A stretch of 37,263 bases of DNA from Micromonosporaceae bacterium (GCA_020027875.1 JAHRHA010000055.1:1-37263); one strand, 5' to 3'; positions 7,925 to 16,825 are shown, counted from the first letter of the stretch. Program-made: numbers and translations. The notes: generated by a model not told the origin, from the sequence alone.

Positions 7925-8590
7925 TCACGACGTGATGAAGAGGTCGTTCTTGACGTTGGTCACGCCGGCGGCGGCCCAGGCCACGTGTTCGACCTGTTGG
8001 CGCTCCGCCCATGACCGCACGCTTCCGCGCAGGGTCAGTTCGTGGCCGTTGACATCTACGCTGATGGCCTGCGCGTCGAGCGGGGCGTTGCGCCGGATGG
8101 CCGCCTCGACTGCGTATTTGATCACCGACACTGATGCGTTCTCGGTGAGCGAAATGTTGTTGTTCACTCCGGTGATGCCTCTGATGTAGCTAACGGCCCG
8201 CATGGCCGCTTCGCGCTGGAAGTCCCAGGTGACAGCGCCGGACAGGGTGAGCATGCGATCGCGGACCTCGATCGTGACGGCGTTAGAGGGGACGTCGACC
8301 GACCAGGCGAGCATGTAGCTGGCCGCTCCTGCGATGTCGGTGTCCGTCGCGCCGGAGGCACCTGCGCTGCGCACAACCATCTTGTCGGCAAGCAGTTTGA
8401 CGCCCCACACTCGCTCGGCCGCTTGTTTCGCGGCGAGCCGTTCGGGCAGGCTACCGACGTCACCGGCAAGCGTCACCACTCCATCGTTGACCGTGACGGC
8501 GAGGTTGGTGTCGATGCTAGGGGTGTAAAGGAGTTCGTCTGAGACTTCGGCCTGCAGTTCCTGATCGCTTCGGTGCATTGTTTGTGTCAC
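7925..8590 (-). CDS. BON domain protein, three tandem BON domains
   Basis: A 221-residue protein made of three BON repeats. Each ends in a turn-strand of the type VTLAGDVGS (about residue 40), LTLSGAVTW (about 115) and LTLRGSVRS (about 185), followed by a helix of the AAxxxxGV kind such as AAMRAVSYIRGITGVNN. BON domains are alpha/beta modules found in OsmY-like stress proteins and are thought to bind membranes or other surfaces. No signal peptide is present, so this one is probably cytoplasmic. Triple-BON proteins without signal are common beside actinobacterial stress genes. ATG 8590 is used, with AACGGAGGAC-like purines a few bases upstream. Confidence 0.9.
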   Translation of the reverse strand: MTQTMHRSDQELQAEVSDELLYTPSIDTNLAVTVNDGVVTLAGDVGSLPERLAAKQAAERVWGVKLLADKMVVRSAGASGATDTDIAGAASYMLAWSVDVPSNAVTIEVRDRMLTLSGAVTWDFQREAAMRAVSYIRGITGVNNNISLTENASVSVIKYAVEAAIRRNAPLDAQAISVDVNGHELTLRGSVRSWAERQQVEHVAWAAAGVTNVKNDLFITS

Positions 8591-8733
8591 GCTCGTAACG
8601 GTCCTCCGTTAGGAACAAGAACTCCAGCGTTTTGACGCGTATTCAGGTAAATCTTCAAATAGATACCGAAAGTGCCCGGTTTTACGGTTGTATGACGGGC
8701 CAATACGTGCGACATCGATTTGTCACACCGATC

Positions 8734-9490
8734 TCAATGCGTGGTCGATCGTTTGCGGCGTCGGTCGATGGCACAATCAGGACTCGACAGGCCGCCCGCC
8801 CCCCTGGCCAACGTTGCTCGTCCGATGTGGAGAACCGACGGATCGATCTGACCGACAACCGGCGCTACCGCCACCGGCGGCGCGGGTGTGCCCCGGCGTG
8901 CACCGCCAACCTTGTGGGCTGGGCTGCGGCGGCTGACCTGTGAAGGGTGGTCGTTTGCACCCGCCGGGGGGGCGGCGTGCGGTGCGACGCGGGTCGGGCC
9001 GGCGGCCAGATCGGTTACGGTTCCGTGCCTGCTGGTCGCCGTGAGCGCGGCGGCGAACAGGATGAGCTGGTTGAGCAGGTTGAGAAAGACCAGCAGCCCC
9101 ACCGCGCCCGCCACGACCTGGTAGGCCGGGTTGGATTCGGTGCGCTGCACGTAGAGGCGGCCGCCGGACTTGAGGAGCTCCAGGCCGGCCGCTACGAGCA
9201 GCGCCGGTCCCAGGACGCGGCGCAGCCGCAAGCGGAGTCAGGGCAGTCCGGTGAGGACGGCGATCGACAGTAGCGTGTTTACGCCGATGCCGAGTGCGAA
9301 CCCGGCCGGTCCGAGCAGCCATCGACCCGACGGGCCGTGCGTGGCTGTCGTTTCGAGCAACAGCCAGCTCAGCAGATTCTCGGTGCCGACCGCTGCTGCC
9401 AGCGATGCGCCAAGCAAGAGCCCGAGGCCAGCCAGTACGGCGAGGTCGATGAATTGGCGTTGGAAGAAGTTGCCCGGGTACTCCGGCAGC
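8734..9490 (-). pseudogene. YihY/BrkB family membrane protein, C-terminal half (inversion-split)
   Basis: The minus strand from about 9490 reads LPEYPGNFFQRQFIDLAVL, LGLLLGASLAAAVGTENLL and LLSIAVLTGLP. It then meets TGA (9240-9238) and continues in the same frame as LRLRRVLGPALLVAAGLELL, RLYVQRTESNPAYQVVAG and FLNLLNQLILFAAALTAT. This is the second half of a YihY/virulence factor BrkB-like six-helix membrane protein. The TGA stands where the family has Arg (CGA to TGA). The matching N-terminal half lies on the opposite strand at 9553-9943. Inverting about 9490-9943 would restore a continuous protein with AIWR followed by LPEYPGNFF. A polar tail runs to the stop at 8734. Confidence 0.87.
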
Positions 9491-9552
9491 CGCCTGGTGC
9501 AAGCGCGACGCGCCGAGGTGTGCCCAGCGTCGGCTGCGGGTACTGCTGCTGG

Positions 9553-9943
9553 ATGACCGGATCTGGAGTGGTGCAGCGGATCGCGGCGGGGTTCACACGC
9601 GCTCGTCGCCGGGTCAGCTGGCTCGACCATGTGATAAGGGCCGGGATCCGCTACGACCAGGCCGATGGTTGGCCGTCTGGCCGCTGCGGTCACCTACTAT
9701 GCGATCTTCGCCGCGTTCTCTCTAGCCCTGCTGGGTTTCGCGATCCTGGGCCACGTGCTGGACAACCCCACGGTGCTGCGCTCGGTGCAGGGCTATCTAT
9801 CCCAGAACCGGCCCCGCCTGGATGCGCAGGCGCTGCGCGACGCCCGCGGCACCGCCGGGCTGGTCGCGTTCGCCGTGCTTATGGTCGCCGGTCTGTTCTG
9901 GGTAGACGCGCTGCGCTCTTCGATCCGGGCGATCTGGCGATTC
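9553..9943 (+). pseudogene. YihY/BrkB family membrane protein, N-terminal half (inverted piece)
   Basis: The plus strand begins at ATG 9553 with MTGSGVVQRIAAGF and reads WLDHVIRAGIRYDQADG. An extra T in GGTTGG (9669-9670) then shifts the frame. The second frame continues GRLAAAVTYYAIFA, FSLALLGFAILGHVLDNPT, LDAQALRDARGTAG and DALRSSIRAIWR, where homology stops near 9943. These are the first helices of YihY/BrkB proteins. The continuation is found only on the minus strand at 8734-9490. The piece therefore carries the gene start, a 1-bp insertion and one inversion breakpoint. Confidence 0.87.
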
Positions 9944-9949
9944 ACGGCC

Positions 9950-10405
9950 GGGGCCGGCGCACCCAGGATTCAGAGTTGCCAGCGGGTCGGCTGGGTGGGC
10001 CGGTAGGAGCATCGGGTGCCGGTGACGAGCGTCGTCGACTCCAGCGAGGTGCCCCGCCAACGCCGAGCAGCTGCGGTGCCGCGATGTCCGGGCCCGGGAC
10101 TGCGAGAAGAGGGGCGATGTCGTGCAGGCCATTGGCGTCGGGCGGGCGCCCCAACGGTCTGAAGGCTAAGGCTCGTCGCTGGCGGGAATCCGTGTCTCGC
10201 CCGGCCGCGCGGCAGCCGAAGCGGACAGGTACCGGCACCGCCGGCTGCGAGGTGACCGCTTGATCGAGCCCCGCGGAACGCGCATCTGGCTGACGGTCGG
10301 GGGCGCGCGACGGCCATAGTGAGGTTTGGGGATCACTCAGGACCAGCTCCATTCATGCACGAGTACGCCGCTCGCCGCGGTCAGGCGTGCGAGAGGGGAA
10401 CACTC
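9950..10405. other. Intergenic stretch without supported gene
   Basis: Right flank of the apparent inversion, up to the CPBP gene. Long open frames occur on both strands because of the high GC content, but none carries a recognisable motif. It may be debris from the rearrangement. The last 60 bp should hold the CPBP promoter. Confidence 0.4.
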
Positions 10406-11062
10406 ATGACTGTTGTGAGGCGACACCCGCTGGTGGCGTTCTTTGTCTTGGCGTACGCGCTCTCGTGGTGTCTCGTTCCGTTCCGGACCTTCCTGCCGCC
10501 TGGGCCGCTCATTGCCGCCCTCATCGTGGTCGCCATCGCCCACGGTCGAGCTGGGTTGCGGGAGTTGGGCTCGCGGATGATTGGCTGGCGCGTCGGCTGG
10601 ATCTGGTGGGTGGCGGCCGTCGGTCTGCCGCTGGCCGTCCATGCACTCACCGTGCTGCTGAACGGGGCATTGGGCGCGCCAAGCCCGTCCTTCGACCAGT
10701 TCAGCCCGTGGTACGCCGTCATCATGGTGTTCGCACTGCGGCTCATCAATCCGTTGGACGAGGCTCTGGGCGAGGAACCAGGCTGGCGTGCGTTCGCTCA
10801 GCCTCGCTTGCAGACCATACGCTCGCCGCTCCTGTCGACGTCAATCCTCGGGATTCTCGTCGCCGGCTGGCATTTGCCTCTTCTCCTGCCGAGTTTCCAT
10901 CTTGAACCAATCGATCTCTTGACGACTGTCGCCGTCACGTTCTGGTATGCGTGGTTGTTCAACCACGCCGGCGGCAGTGCATTGATCACCCTTGTAGCGC
11001 ACGCCACCGAAGGGAGCATCAATACGAGCGAACTCTGGCCCGCAGCTACGGATCTGACGTAG
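10406..11062 (+). CDS. CPBP family intramembrane metalloprotease, 3' end damaged
   Basis: A 218-residue polytopic membrane protein of the CPBP (CAAX protease and bacteriocin-processing, Abi) family. The three motifs are present: EEPGWRAFAQPRL (EExxxR), then GWHLPLLLPSF and VAHATEGSIN. AGAGGGGA upstream of ATG 10406 is a good ribosome binding site. The frame stops at TAG 11060-11062, just after ELWPAATDLT. About 10 bases later another frame reads TWLYAVVASVVAIGLVAFD, a lost final transmembrane helix. That frame meets TGA at 11123-11125, where QFWRG follows and Trp would be expected. The active-site motifs are intact, so activity is possible, but the last helix is missing. Confidence 0.82.
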   Translation: MTVVRRHPLVAFFVLAYALSWCLVPFRTFLPPGPLIAALIVVAIAHGRAGLRELGSRMIGWRVGWIWWVAAVGLPLAVHALTVLLNGALGAPSPSFDQFSPWYAVIMVFALRLINPLDEALGEEPGWRAFAQPRLQTIRSPLLSTSILGILVAGWHLPLLLPSFHLEPIDLLTTVAVTFWYAWLFNHAGGSALITLVAHATEGSINTSELWPAATDLT

Positions 11063-11174
11063 GCAACGTGGCTCTACGCCGTCGTTGCGTCCGTCGTGGC
11101 CATCGGCTTGGTTGCGTTCGACTGACAGTTCTGGCGTGGAACAGCGCCCGTGTCAGCGAGGGCTCATTCAGCAT

Positions 11175-11479
11175 AGCCGCGCCGCGCATCGGCGTACACC
11201 AACCTCGGCTACGACGCCACGGGCCGACCGGCCGTCGTCAGCCTGCCCGCCCGCAACGCCGGTTCCGCCGTGATCGGCTTCGTCGGGGTCGCACCTGGGC
11301 ACCGAGGCATGGGCTACAGCAGGTCCGCGGTCTCCCGCGGTACCCACATTCTGGCGGCACACGGCCCCACCGAGACCCGGGGCGACTGCAACGCCGCGAA
11401 CATCGGGATGTTCAAAGGCTTCGAGCGCGCGGGCTTCACCAACTTTGCCAACCGGCGGATGTATAGCCGCAAGCTCTAA
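11175..11479 (+). pseudogene. GNAT acetyltransferase, C-terminal fragment
   Basis: After a stop at about 11174 the frame reads YTNLGYDATGRPAVVSLPAR, then IGFVGVAPGHRGMGY, GTHILAAHG and ANIGMFKGFERAGFTNF, ending RMYSRKL-stop at 11477-11479. The GVAPGHRGMGY stretch resembles the acetyl-CoA-binding motif A of GNAT proteins, and the following part matches their C-terminal beta-bulge region. The N-terminal half is missing and the 5' side abuts the lost tail of the CPBP gene, so this is a truncated relic. A start at GTG 11270 would exclude part of the fold. Confidence 0.68.
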
Positions 11480-11532
11480 TGGTGCAGCATCCGCAATGCA
11501 AGACCAACAGGTTTGCAAGCGTCGGTGGAAAA

Positions 11533-11561
11533 TGGAGCAGAGGGGACTCGAATCCCCGACC
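11533..11561 (-). other. tRNA 3'-end-like hairpin, possible att remnant
   Basis: On the minus strand the sequence CGGGGATTCGAGTCCCC is a T-arm-like hairpin and is followed by TCTGCTCCA, like an acceptor strand with discriminator. No D-arm, anticodon arm or matching 5' acceptor strand is found upstream, so it is not a complete tRNA. Isolated tRNA 3' ends are typical attachment-site remnants of integrative elements. No integrase gene is visible beside it. The T-loop is not fully canonical. Confidence 0.33.
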
Positions 11562-11676
11562 GCCGAGAGAAGCGTACGTAAGTTTAGTCGGTCAATGTGA
11601 TGGAGTCGCGAAGCCACTCGTCGAAGCACCACTGTGGACCCGTGGCGGTGGCACTCCAGGTATCAATCGCGGTCGG

Positions 11677-11784
11677 GTCATTTCGCATGTTCGCAACGAA
11701 TTCAGCGTGCCGGTGCGGTTGGCGATACCTTTCGAGACACCTACGATCGCCACTATCACCGGCGCCGTTGAACAACTGGCGCGT
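11677..11784 (+). pseudogene. Carrier-protein (PCP) domain remnant
   Basis: The frame reads VISHVRNEFSVPVRLAIPFE and then TPTIATITGAVEQLA. This matches the second half of a phosphopantetheine-binding carrier domain, whose usual pattern is a helix, F-V-x-L, F-E-x-PTI and a last helix AVE. The phosphopantetheine serine motif (GGxS) should precede it, but the upstream bases do not encode it. The piece is only about 36 residues and would be a relic of an NRPS gene. It lies among other fragments. Confidence 0.45.
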
Positions 11785-11801
11785 CCGAGACGAAGAACTA
11801 A

Positions 11802-12282
<481 letters not shown>

Positions 12283-12503
12283 CGGCGGTAGCGCGATGAC
12301 CACCACGGAACTGGCCCTGCTTCGGGAGCTGCTGGAGCTGGACCGCCCCCAGCCCAGCAAGACGCTCGAGTAGCGACGGGACCGCTAAGACCGGGCGACG
12401 CAGCCTTCCCCGACCTCGCGGTGGCGGACGGGGCCACGGTCGACTGAGGCCTGGATAACGCGATCTACTCATTGATAGCGTTCGATCAAGACAGGAGTCG
12501 GAA

Positions 12504-12938
12504 ATGGACGTTAAACCAACGTTGGACCAGATCAACCTGGTCGTTCGTGATCTTGATCGAAGTCTCGCCTTCTATCGCCTGCTGGGTCTGGACCTCGGCG
12601 AGCCGACCGGCCTGCACGCGGCCATGACGTTCCCCAGTGGCTTTCACCTCGAGCTGGACCAGCACGAGTTCGCCAAGCAATGGAACAGCGGCACCCCAGC
12701 ACTCAACGGAGGAAGTGTCGTTCTCTGCCTTTCGGTGCCGAAGCGGGACGACGTTGACAAGTTATGGCAGCGAATGGTCAATGCCGGGCACAAGCCGCGG
12801 CAGAAGCCCTACGACACCTTCTGGGGCTGCCGGTTCGCCATCATCGACGACCCGGACGGTTACCAGATCGGCCTGATGAGCCCCAGTGAGGACGACCGGC
12901 GCTACTGGCCACCCGTCGACGCGCCCGCCACCGACTGA
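12504..12938 (+). CDS. VOC family protein (glyoxalase/bleomycin-resistance fold)
   Basis: A 144-residue protein of the vicinal oxygen chelate superfamily. Two beta-alpha-beta-beta-beta units are visible: the first begins LDQINLVVRDLDRSLAFYRL, the second ends FAIIDDPDGYQIGLMSP. Candidate metal or ligand residues are in FHLELDQHEF and in the final strand. The substrate cannot be deduced. AGGAG in GACAGGAGTCGGAA lies upstream of ATG 12504. It is convergent with the DinB gene and shares a terminator hairpin with it. Confidence 0.88.
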   Translation: MDVKPTLDQINLVVRDLDRSLAFYRLLGLDLGEPTGLHAAMTFPSGFHLELDQHEFAKQWNSGTPALNGGSVVLCLSVPKRDDVDKLWQRMVNAGHKPRQKPYDTFWGCRFAIIDDPDGYQIGLMSPSEDDRRYWPPVDAPATD

Positions 12939-12978
12939 GCCACTACCCGTCGTCTTAAGCCTCCGGATCTCCCCGCGG

Positions 12979-13010
12979 AGTGAGCCTGACACCGTTCCGA
13001 CAGGCTCACT
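12979..13010. terminator. Bidirectional hairpin terminator
   Basis: A perfect 10-bp inverted repeat, AGTGAGCCTG and CAGGCTCACT, separated by 12 bases, sits between the convergent VOC and DinB genes. It overlaps the DinB stop codon at 13006-13008. There is no T-run, as is usual for actinobacterial hairpin terminators. Confidence 0.75.
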
Positions 13011-13521
13011 CGCCCGTGGCTCCGTCCACCAGCTCCCGCGCAATGTCGAGGTGGCCGGCGTGGCGGGCGTACTCCTGAAGGACATGAAAGAGCGTCCAGG
13101 CGAGCGATGGGCGCGGTGCACCCTCGGCGAAGCGGCCACCGATTGCGGCGACGTCGCTTAAGCCTGCCTCAGCAACGATCGCACGCGTCCGCACGCCGCC
13201 CTCGTGCATGGCGGCGATCAGTTCGGCGAGCGTCTCGTCCTCCCCCACGTACCATCGTCCGGCAGCGTCGTCGTCGCTCCAGGGTGCGGGTACGTGCTCT
13301 GCCGTGAAGCCCCACCGCAACCATCGCCGCTCCATATAGACCAAGTGCTTGAGCAGTGCCAGCGGTGTCCAGCCAGAGGGTAGGCGGCTGGCGCGAAGCT
13401 CGGCATCGGACAGGCCGTCGAGCTTGCGCGCGATCACCGACCGATAGAAGTCGAGGTACGCCAGGAGTAGTTCCTTAGGATCCGACAGCGCCCCTGTGGG
13501 CGCCTCAGCGCCGTAGATCAT
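13006..13521 (-). CDS. DinB/DUF664 family protein
   Basis: A 171-residue four-helix-bundle protein of the DinB superfamily, DUF664 branch. Typical marks are LLAYLDFYRSVIARKLDGL, then PLALLKHLVYMERRWLRW and LFHVLQEYARHAGHLDI. The His residues in the second and third motifs form the usual metal triad. In actinobacteria members of this superfamily include thiol-dependent S-transferases using mycothiol, but this protein cannot be assigned to a reaction. ATG 13521 gives MIYGAEAP; the ribosome binding site is weak. Confidence 0.9.
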   Translation of the reverse strand: MIYGAEAPTGALSDPKELLLAYLDFYRSVIARKLDGLSDAELRASRLPSGWTPLALLKHLVYMERRWLRWGFTAEHVPAPWSDDDAAGRWYVGEDETLAELIAAMHEGGVRTRAIVAEAGLSDVAAIGGRFAEGAPRPSLAWTLFHVLQEYARHAGHLDIARELVDGATGE

Positions 13522-13799
13522 GGTGCCAAAGTATGCCGTGACGCAGCGGCGACGGCTGCGCTTTTCTGCTTCGGACCGTCATCGTGTGTGGCTGTTCGCA
13601 TGGCGATGACGGCCGACGCCAAGGTGGCCCAGCCGACCCGCGGCGACCAGCCGTAGCCGTCAGCCGATCGTGGTACGTAGTAGCCGGACCTGGCCATCGA
13701 GGATCGAGGGTGTTGCCGCGAAGGCATCGCCGCTACAATGCGCGACATCACATCAGGTCCGTCGATCTCTGTGGCCGAATGGCCGATTGGAGTGATCGC

Positions 13800-15665
13800 A
13801 TGCGGCGATCCCGTGTCAACGCGATCGTATTGACCGCTGTCCTCGCCGGTGCGGGCCTCGCCATAGGGCCGGCCAGTGCGAACGACACGAGCATCTTCGA
13901 CGACGGCGGCGTCGTGGTCGACAGCCACCAGCACGGTGGCGAGGGCGGGCACCTCGACTCCGGCGGCAAGGACGTGACGCTCGTCGGCAAGGGGCGAGTG
14001 AGCAACGCGCGCCAGGGCATCGTCTCCGACGTCGGTGTGCTCGGCGACTACGCCTACCTCGGTGCGTTCAACAGCACGCCCTGCGAAGGCGGCGTCTACG
14101 TCATGGACATCCACGACCTCACCAACCCCCATCAGGTCGGGTTCATCGCCGCCTCGCAGGGTTCGTTCGTCGGCGAGGGGGTTTACCCCATCAAATTCGA
14201 CACCCCGTACTTCAGCGGTGACCTGCTCTCCTACAGCAACGAGGTCTGCACCGGGGCGCCCGTGCCACCGGCCGTCGGCGGAGCCACGCTCGTCGACGTC
14301 AGCGACCCACTGCACCCCGTCGTGCTCAAGAACGGCTTCGGCGCGGTCGACCCCAGCACAACCGCGCGGGCCCGCACGGTGCACAGCACGTTCATGTGGC
14401 AGACCGGCGACGAGGAGAACCGCAAGGCCTACATCGTGCTGCCGGACAGCATCACGCCGCAGTTGCCCATCTTCGACATCACCGACCCGAGGAACCCGGT
14501 CCAGGTCATCGACATCAACCTGGCCACCACGTTCCCGCAGATCCTTCAGACCGGTGTCGACCTGAACACGGTCTTCTTCCACGACGTCGTGGTGCGCAAG
14601 CACGGCGACCGGTACATGATGCTGCTGTCGGTCTGGGACGCCGGCTACGTCGTGCTCGACGTCACCGACCCGGCCCACCCGGTTTACGTCGCCGACAGCG
14701 ATTTCAGGTTCCCCGACCCGCAGTTGCTGGAGACCAACGGCGTGGCGCTGAGCCCGGAGGGCAACGGGCATTACGCCGAGTTCGCGCACAACAACCAGCT
14801 CATCATCACCACGGACGAGGACTTCGGGCCCAGTCGGGTCCGCGTCGCGACCAACGACGGCGGTGAGTTCCGCGCGGTCCAGGGCGGTGCAGTGCGGCTG
14901 GCGACGGGCGGCAGCGTAGCCGGCACGGCGATCTTCCTCGGCCTGGGCTGCACCACTCCCCCGCCTCAGCCGCCTATACCGGCGCCGCCGGCGACCGGCG
15001 GGCCGTACATCGCGCTCGTCGAGCGAGGCGTGTGCACCTTCACCGAGAAGGCGCTCAACGCCGAGGCGGCGGGATACGCGGCGACACTCGTGTTCAACAG
15101 GACCGGGCCGGGCGGCTGCGGCGCTTTGGTGAACCCGCTGGTTCAGAACAACACCAAGCCGTTCTTCTTCATCACCCGGCCGGCTGGTCTGTCCGTCGTC
15201 GACGCCGAGGCGGGCTACAGCGAGGCGGCCTGCCTGGCGAGCTCGGCCTCGATCCCGGTGCCGATCGGGACGCTCGGCGATGCCGTCACCCTCGCGGCTT
15301 CCTTCGATGGGTGGGGCTACGTCCACCTGTACCGCAACGGGACCGGCAAGCTCCAGGAGCTGGACACGTACGCCGTGCCGGAGGGCATGGACCCGGCCTT
15401 TGAGACCGGGTTCGGCAACCAGACCGTGCACGAGGTGGCCGTGTCCAAGCAGAACCCAAACCTGGTGTACCTGTCGTACTACGACGCAGGCCTTCGGGTG
15501 ATCAGCCTCAAGGGCGACAAGATCACCGAAGTTGGCCACTTTGTCGACCAGGGTGGCAACGACTTCTGGGGCGTACAGCTCGTCGTGCGCGCCGGTGGTG
15601 AGTATGTGCTAGCCAGCGACCGCGACTTCGGCTTGTATGTGTTCAAGTTCACCGGCAAGGCCTAG
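13800..15665 (+). CDS. Secreted LVIVD-repeat beta-propeller protein with PA domain
   Basis: A 621-residue exported protein. A signal peptide spans about residues 1-29 (MRRSRVNAIVLTAVLAGAGL, then GPASA). Propeller-type repeats follow: YVMDIHDLTNPHQVGFI, TLVDVSDPLHPVVL, LPIFDITDPRNPVQVIDI and YVVLDVTDPAHPVYVAD, the LVIVD pattern. A PA (protease-associated) insert follows at about 370-470, with YIALVERGVCTFTEKALNAE and ATLVFNRTGPGGCG. The C-terminal part has further blades, including LVYLSYYDAGLRVISL. GGAG at 13789-13792 is 7 nt before ATG 13800; the frame is open from 13584, but that part lacks coding character. Function unknown; a surface or matrix role is inferred. Confidence 0.88.
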   Translation: MRRSRVNAIVLTAVLAGAGLAIGPASANDTSIFDDGGVVVDSHQHGGEGGHLDSGGKDVTLVGKGRVSNARQGIVSDVGVLGDYAYLGAFNSTPCEGGVYVMDIHDLTNPHQVGFIAASQGSFVGEGVYPIKFDTPYFSGDLLSYSNEVCTGAPVPPAVGGATLVDVSDPLHPVVLKNGFGAVDPSTTARARTVHSTFMWQTGDEENRKAYIVLPDSITPQLPIFDITDPRNPVQVIDINLATTFPQILQTGVDLNTVFFHDVVVRKHGDRYMMLLSVWDAGYVVLDVTDPAHPVYVADSDFRFPDPQLLETNGVALSPEGNGHYAEFAHNNQLIITTDEDFGPSRVRVATNDGGEFRAVQGGAVRLATGGSVAGTAIFLGLGCTTPPPQPPIPAPPATGGPYIALVERGVCTFTEKALNAEAAGYAATLVFNRTGPGGCGALVNPLVQNNTKPFFFITRPAGLSVVDAEAGYSEAACLASSASIPVPIGTLGDAVTLAASFDGWGYVHLYRNGTGKLQELDTYAVPEGMDPAFETGFGNQTVHEVAVSKQNPNLVYLSYYDAGLRVISLKGDKITEVGHFVDQGGNDFWGVQLVVRAGGEYVLASDRDFGLYVFKFTGKA

Positions 15666-15677
15666 GTTAAACCGGGG

Positions 15678-15705
15678 TGCCCGTGGTCGCTCGCGACCAC
15701 GGGCA
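15678..15705 (+). terminator. Strong hairpin terminator after LVIVD gene
   Basis: A perfect 13-bp stem, TGCCCGTGGTCGC with GCGACCACGGGCA, has a 2-base spacer 12 bp behind the stop codon. A C-rich tract follows. It separates the LVIVD gene from the next gene and shows that the open frame starting at 15677 cannot be the true start of that gene. Confidence 0.85.
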
Positions 15706-15808
15706 TCCGCCCCCCCGCCCCAGGCCGGGGCCGGTGCGCTACATTGCTCGCAGGCCAGTGTCGAGAGCGAGTCAGACCTGCTTATACATGAGGTGCGCGC
15801 GGCCGTCG

Positions 15809-16825
15809 ATGGGGCCGGACACGAGCTGGCGGACGCCGGTGCCTGATCGGCCCGGTCTCACGAAGCGTCCGCGGGCCCGAAACGTGCGGGCGAGTGGCGA
15901 CGGGCAGTCGACGCCGGCCCGCGATTCGCTTCGGCTCGCCGCGATCATCGGCGGGCTGGTGCTCGCGCTCGTCGCGGGGTTCGGCCTCGGCCGAGCGGTG
16001 GGCGCCAGCGGCCCCGGGGCCAACGGCCCCATGGGTGGCGTTGGCGCCACCTCCGGGCACGCCCACGCGCCCGGTATTCCGTCAGATCACACCCACGCCG
16101 GCCCGGCGAGCGTGGACACCGCGGTCGGCGGTCTCGCCGTCAGCGCCGGCGGCTACACACTCGTGCCAGCGTCGACGATGATGAGGGCGGGAGTGCCTGC
16201 GCCGTTCAGCTTCCGCATCGACGGGCCGGACGGCAGGCCGGTCACCAAGTTCGCGATCGTGCACGACAAGCCGATGCACCTCATCGTGGTGCGCCGCGAC
16301 CTGTCCGGCTACCAGCACCTGCACCCGACGATGACCGCAGATGGCGATTGGCAGATCGGGCTTACGCTCCCGGCGACAGGGGCCTGGCGTGCGTACGCCG
16401 ATTTCGCCGCGCTCAACGCGGCCGGCGCCCAGACGGGGGTGACGCTGGGGGTGGATCTGACGGTCGCCGGCGCGTACACGCCAACCCCCATCCCGCCCGC
16501 CGCTCGGGACTCCACCGTGGACGGATTCACCGTCACGTACGAGGGAACGCCTCGGGTAGGCGCGACGCATCCGCTGGTATTCCGTGTCTTCTCCTCTGGT
16601 GCGCCGGTGCCCAGCCTCGAGCGCTACCTCGGCGCGTACGGCCACCTCGTGGCGCTGCGCGAGGGCGACCTCGGGTACCTCCACGTGCACCCGGAGAATC
16701 AGCTCTACGGTGGCGCCGTGAAGTTCTGGCTGGCCGCGCCGAGCCCGGGACGCTACCGGATGTTCTTCGACTTCCAGGTCGGCGGAAAGGTGCATACGGC
16801 GACGTACACAATGGTTGTGTCCTAA
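15809..16825 (+). CDS. Membrane-anchored His-rich protein with two Ig-like domains
   Basis: A protein of about 338 residues. A basic cytoplasmic head is followed by a helix RLAAIIGGLVLALVAGFGLG (about residues 45-65). Then comes a Gly/His linker with HAHAPG and DHTHAG, and two extracytoplasmic beta-sandwich-like modules. The first contains KPMHLIVVRRDLSGYQHLHP; the second contains GHLVALREGDLGYLHVHPEN. The repeated Y-x-H-x-HP sites suggest metal (copper?) binding, as in CopC/FixH-like or heavy-metal-binding exported proteins. That is an inference from residues only. The start is uncertain (15788, 15809 or GTG 15839), with no clear ribosome binding site. Confidence 0.72.
   Translation: MGPDTSWRTPVPDRPGLTKRPRARNVRASGDGQSTPARDSLRLAAIIGGLVLALVAGFGLGRAVGASGPGANGPMGGVGATSGHAHAPGIPSDHTHAGPASVDTAVGGLAVSAGGYTLVPASTMMRAGVPAPFSFRIDGPDGRPVTKFAIVHDKPMHLIVVRRDLSGYQHLHPTMTADGDWQIGLTLPATGAWRAYADFAALNAAGAQTGVTLGVDLTVAGAYTPTPIPPAARDSTVDGFTVTYEGTPRVGATHPLVFRVFSSGAPVPSLERYLGAYGHLVALREGDLGYLHVHPENQLYGGAVKFWLAAPSPGRYRMFFDFQVGGKVHTATYTMVVS

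Noticed and set aside
6429..11125. Reassignment of TGA to Trp, or selenocysteine, to explain in-frame TGAs
   Set aside because: Many intact genes here end in TGA, and in-frame TGAs also replace Arg and Cys, so ordinary mutation explains them. No SECIS-like hairpin was sought successfully.
12296..12373. 25-codon ATG frame after the acetyltransferase relic
   Set aside because: No ribosome binding site, no known family, and such short frames are frequent by chance.
13518..15539. A 673-codon minus-strand open frame antisense to the LVIVD gene
   Set aside because: The plus strand has a signal peptide, repeats and a ribosome binding site. The antisense translation is only Val/Asp/Arg-rich and has no domain; long antisense frames are expected at this GC content.
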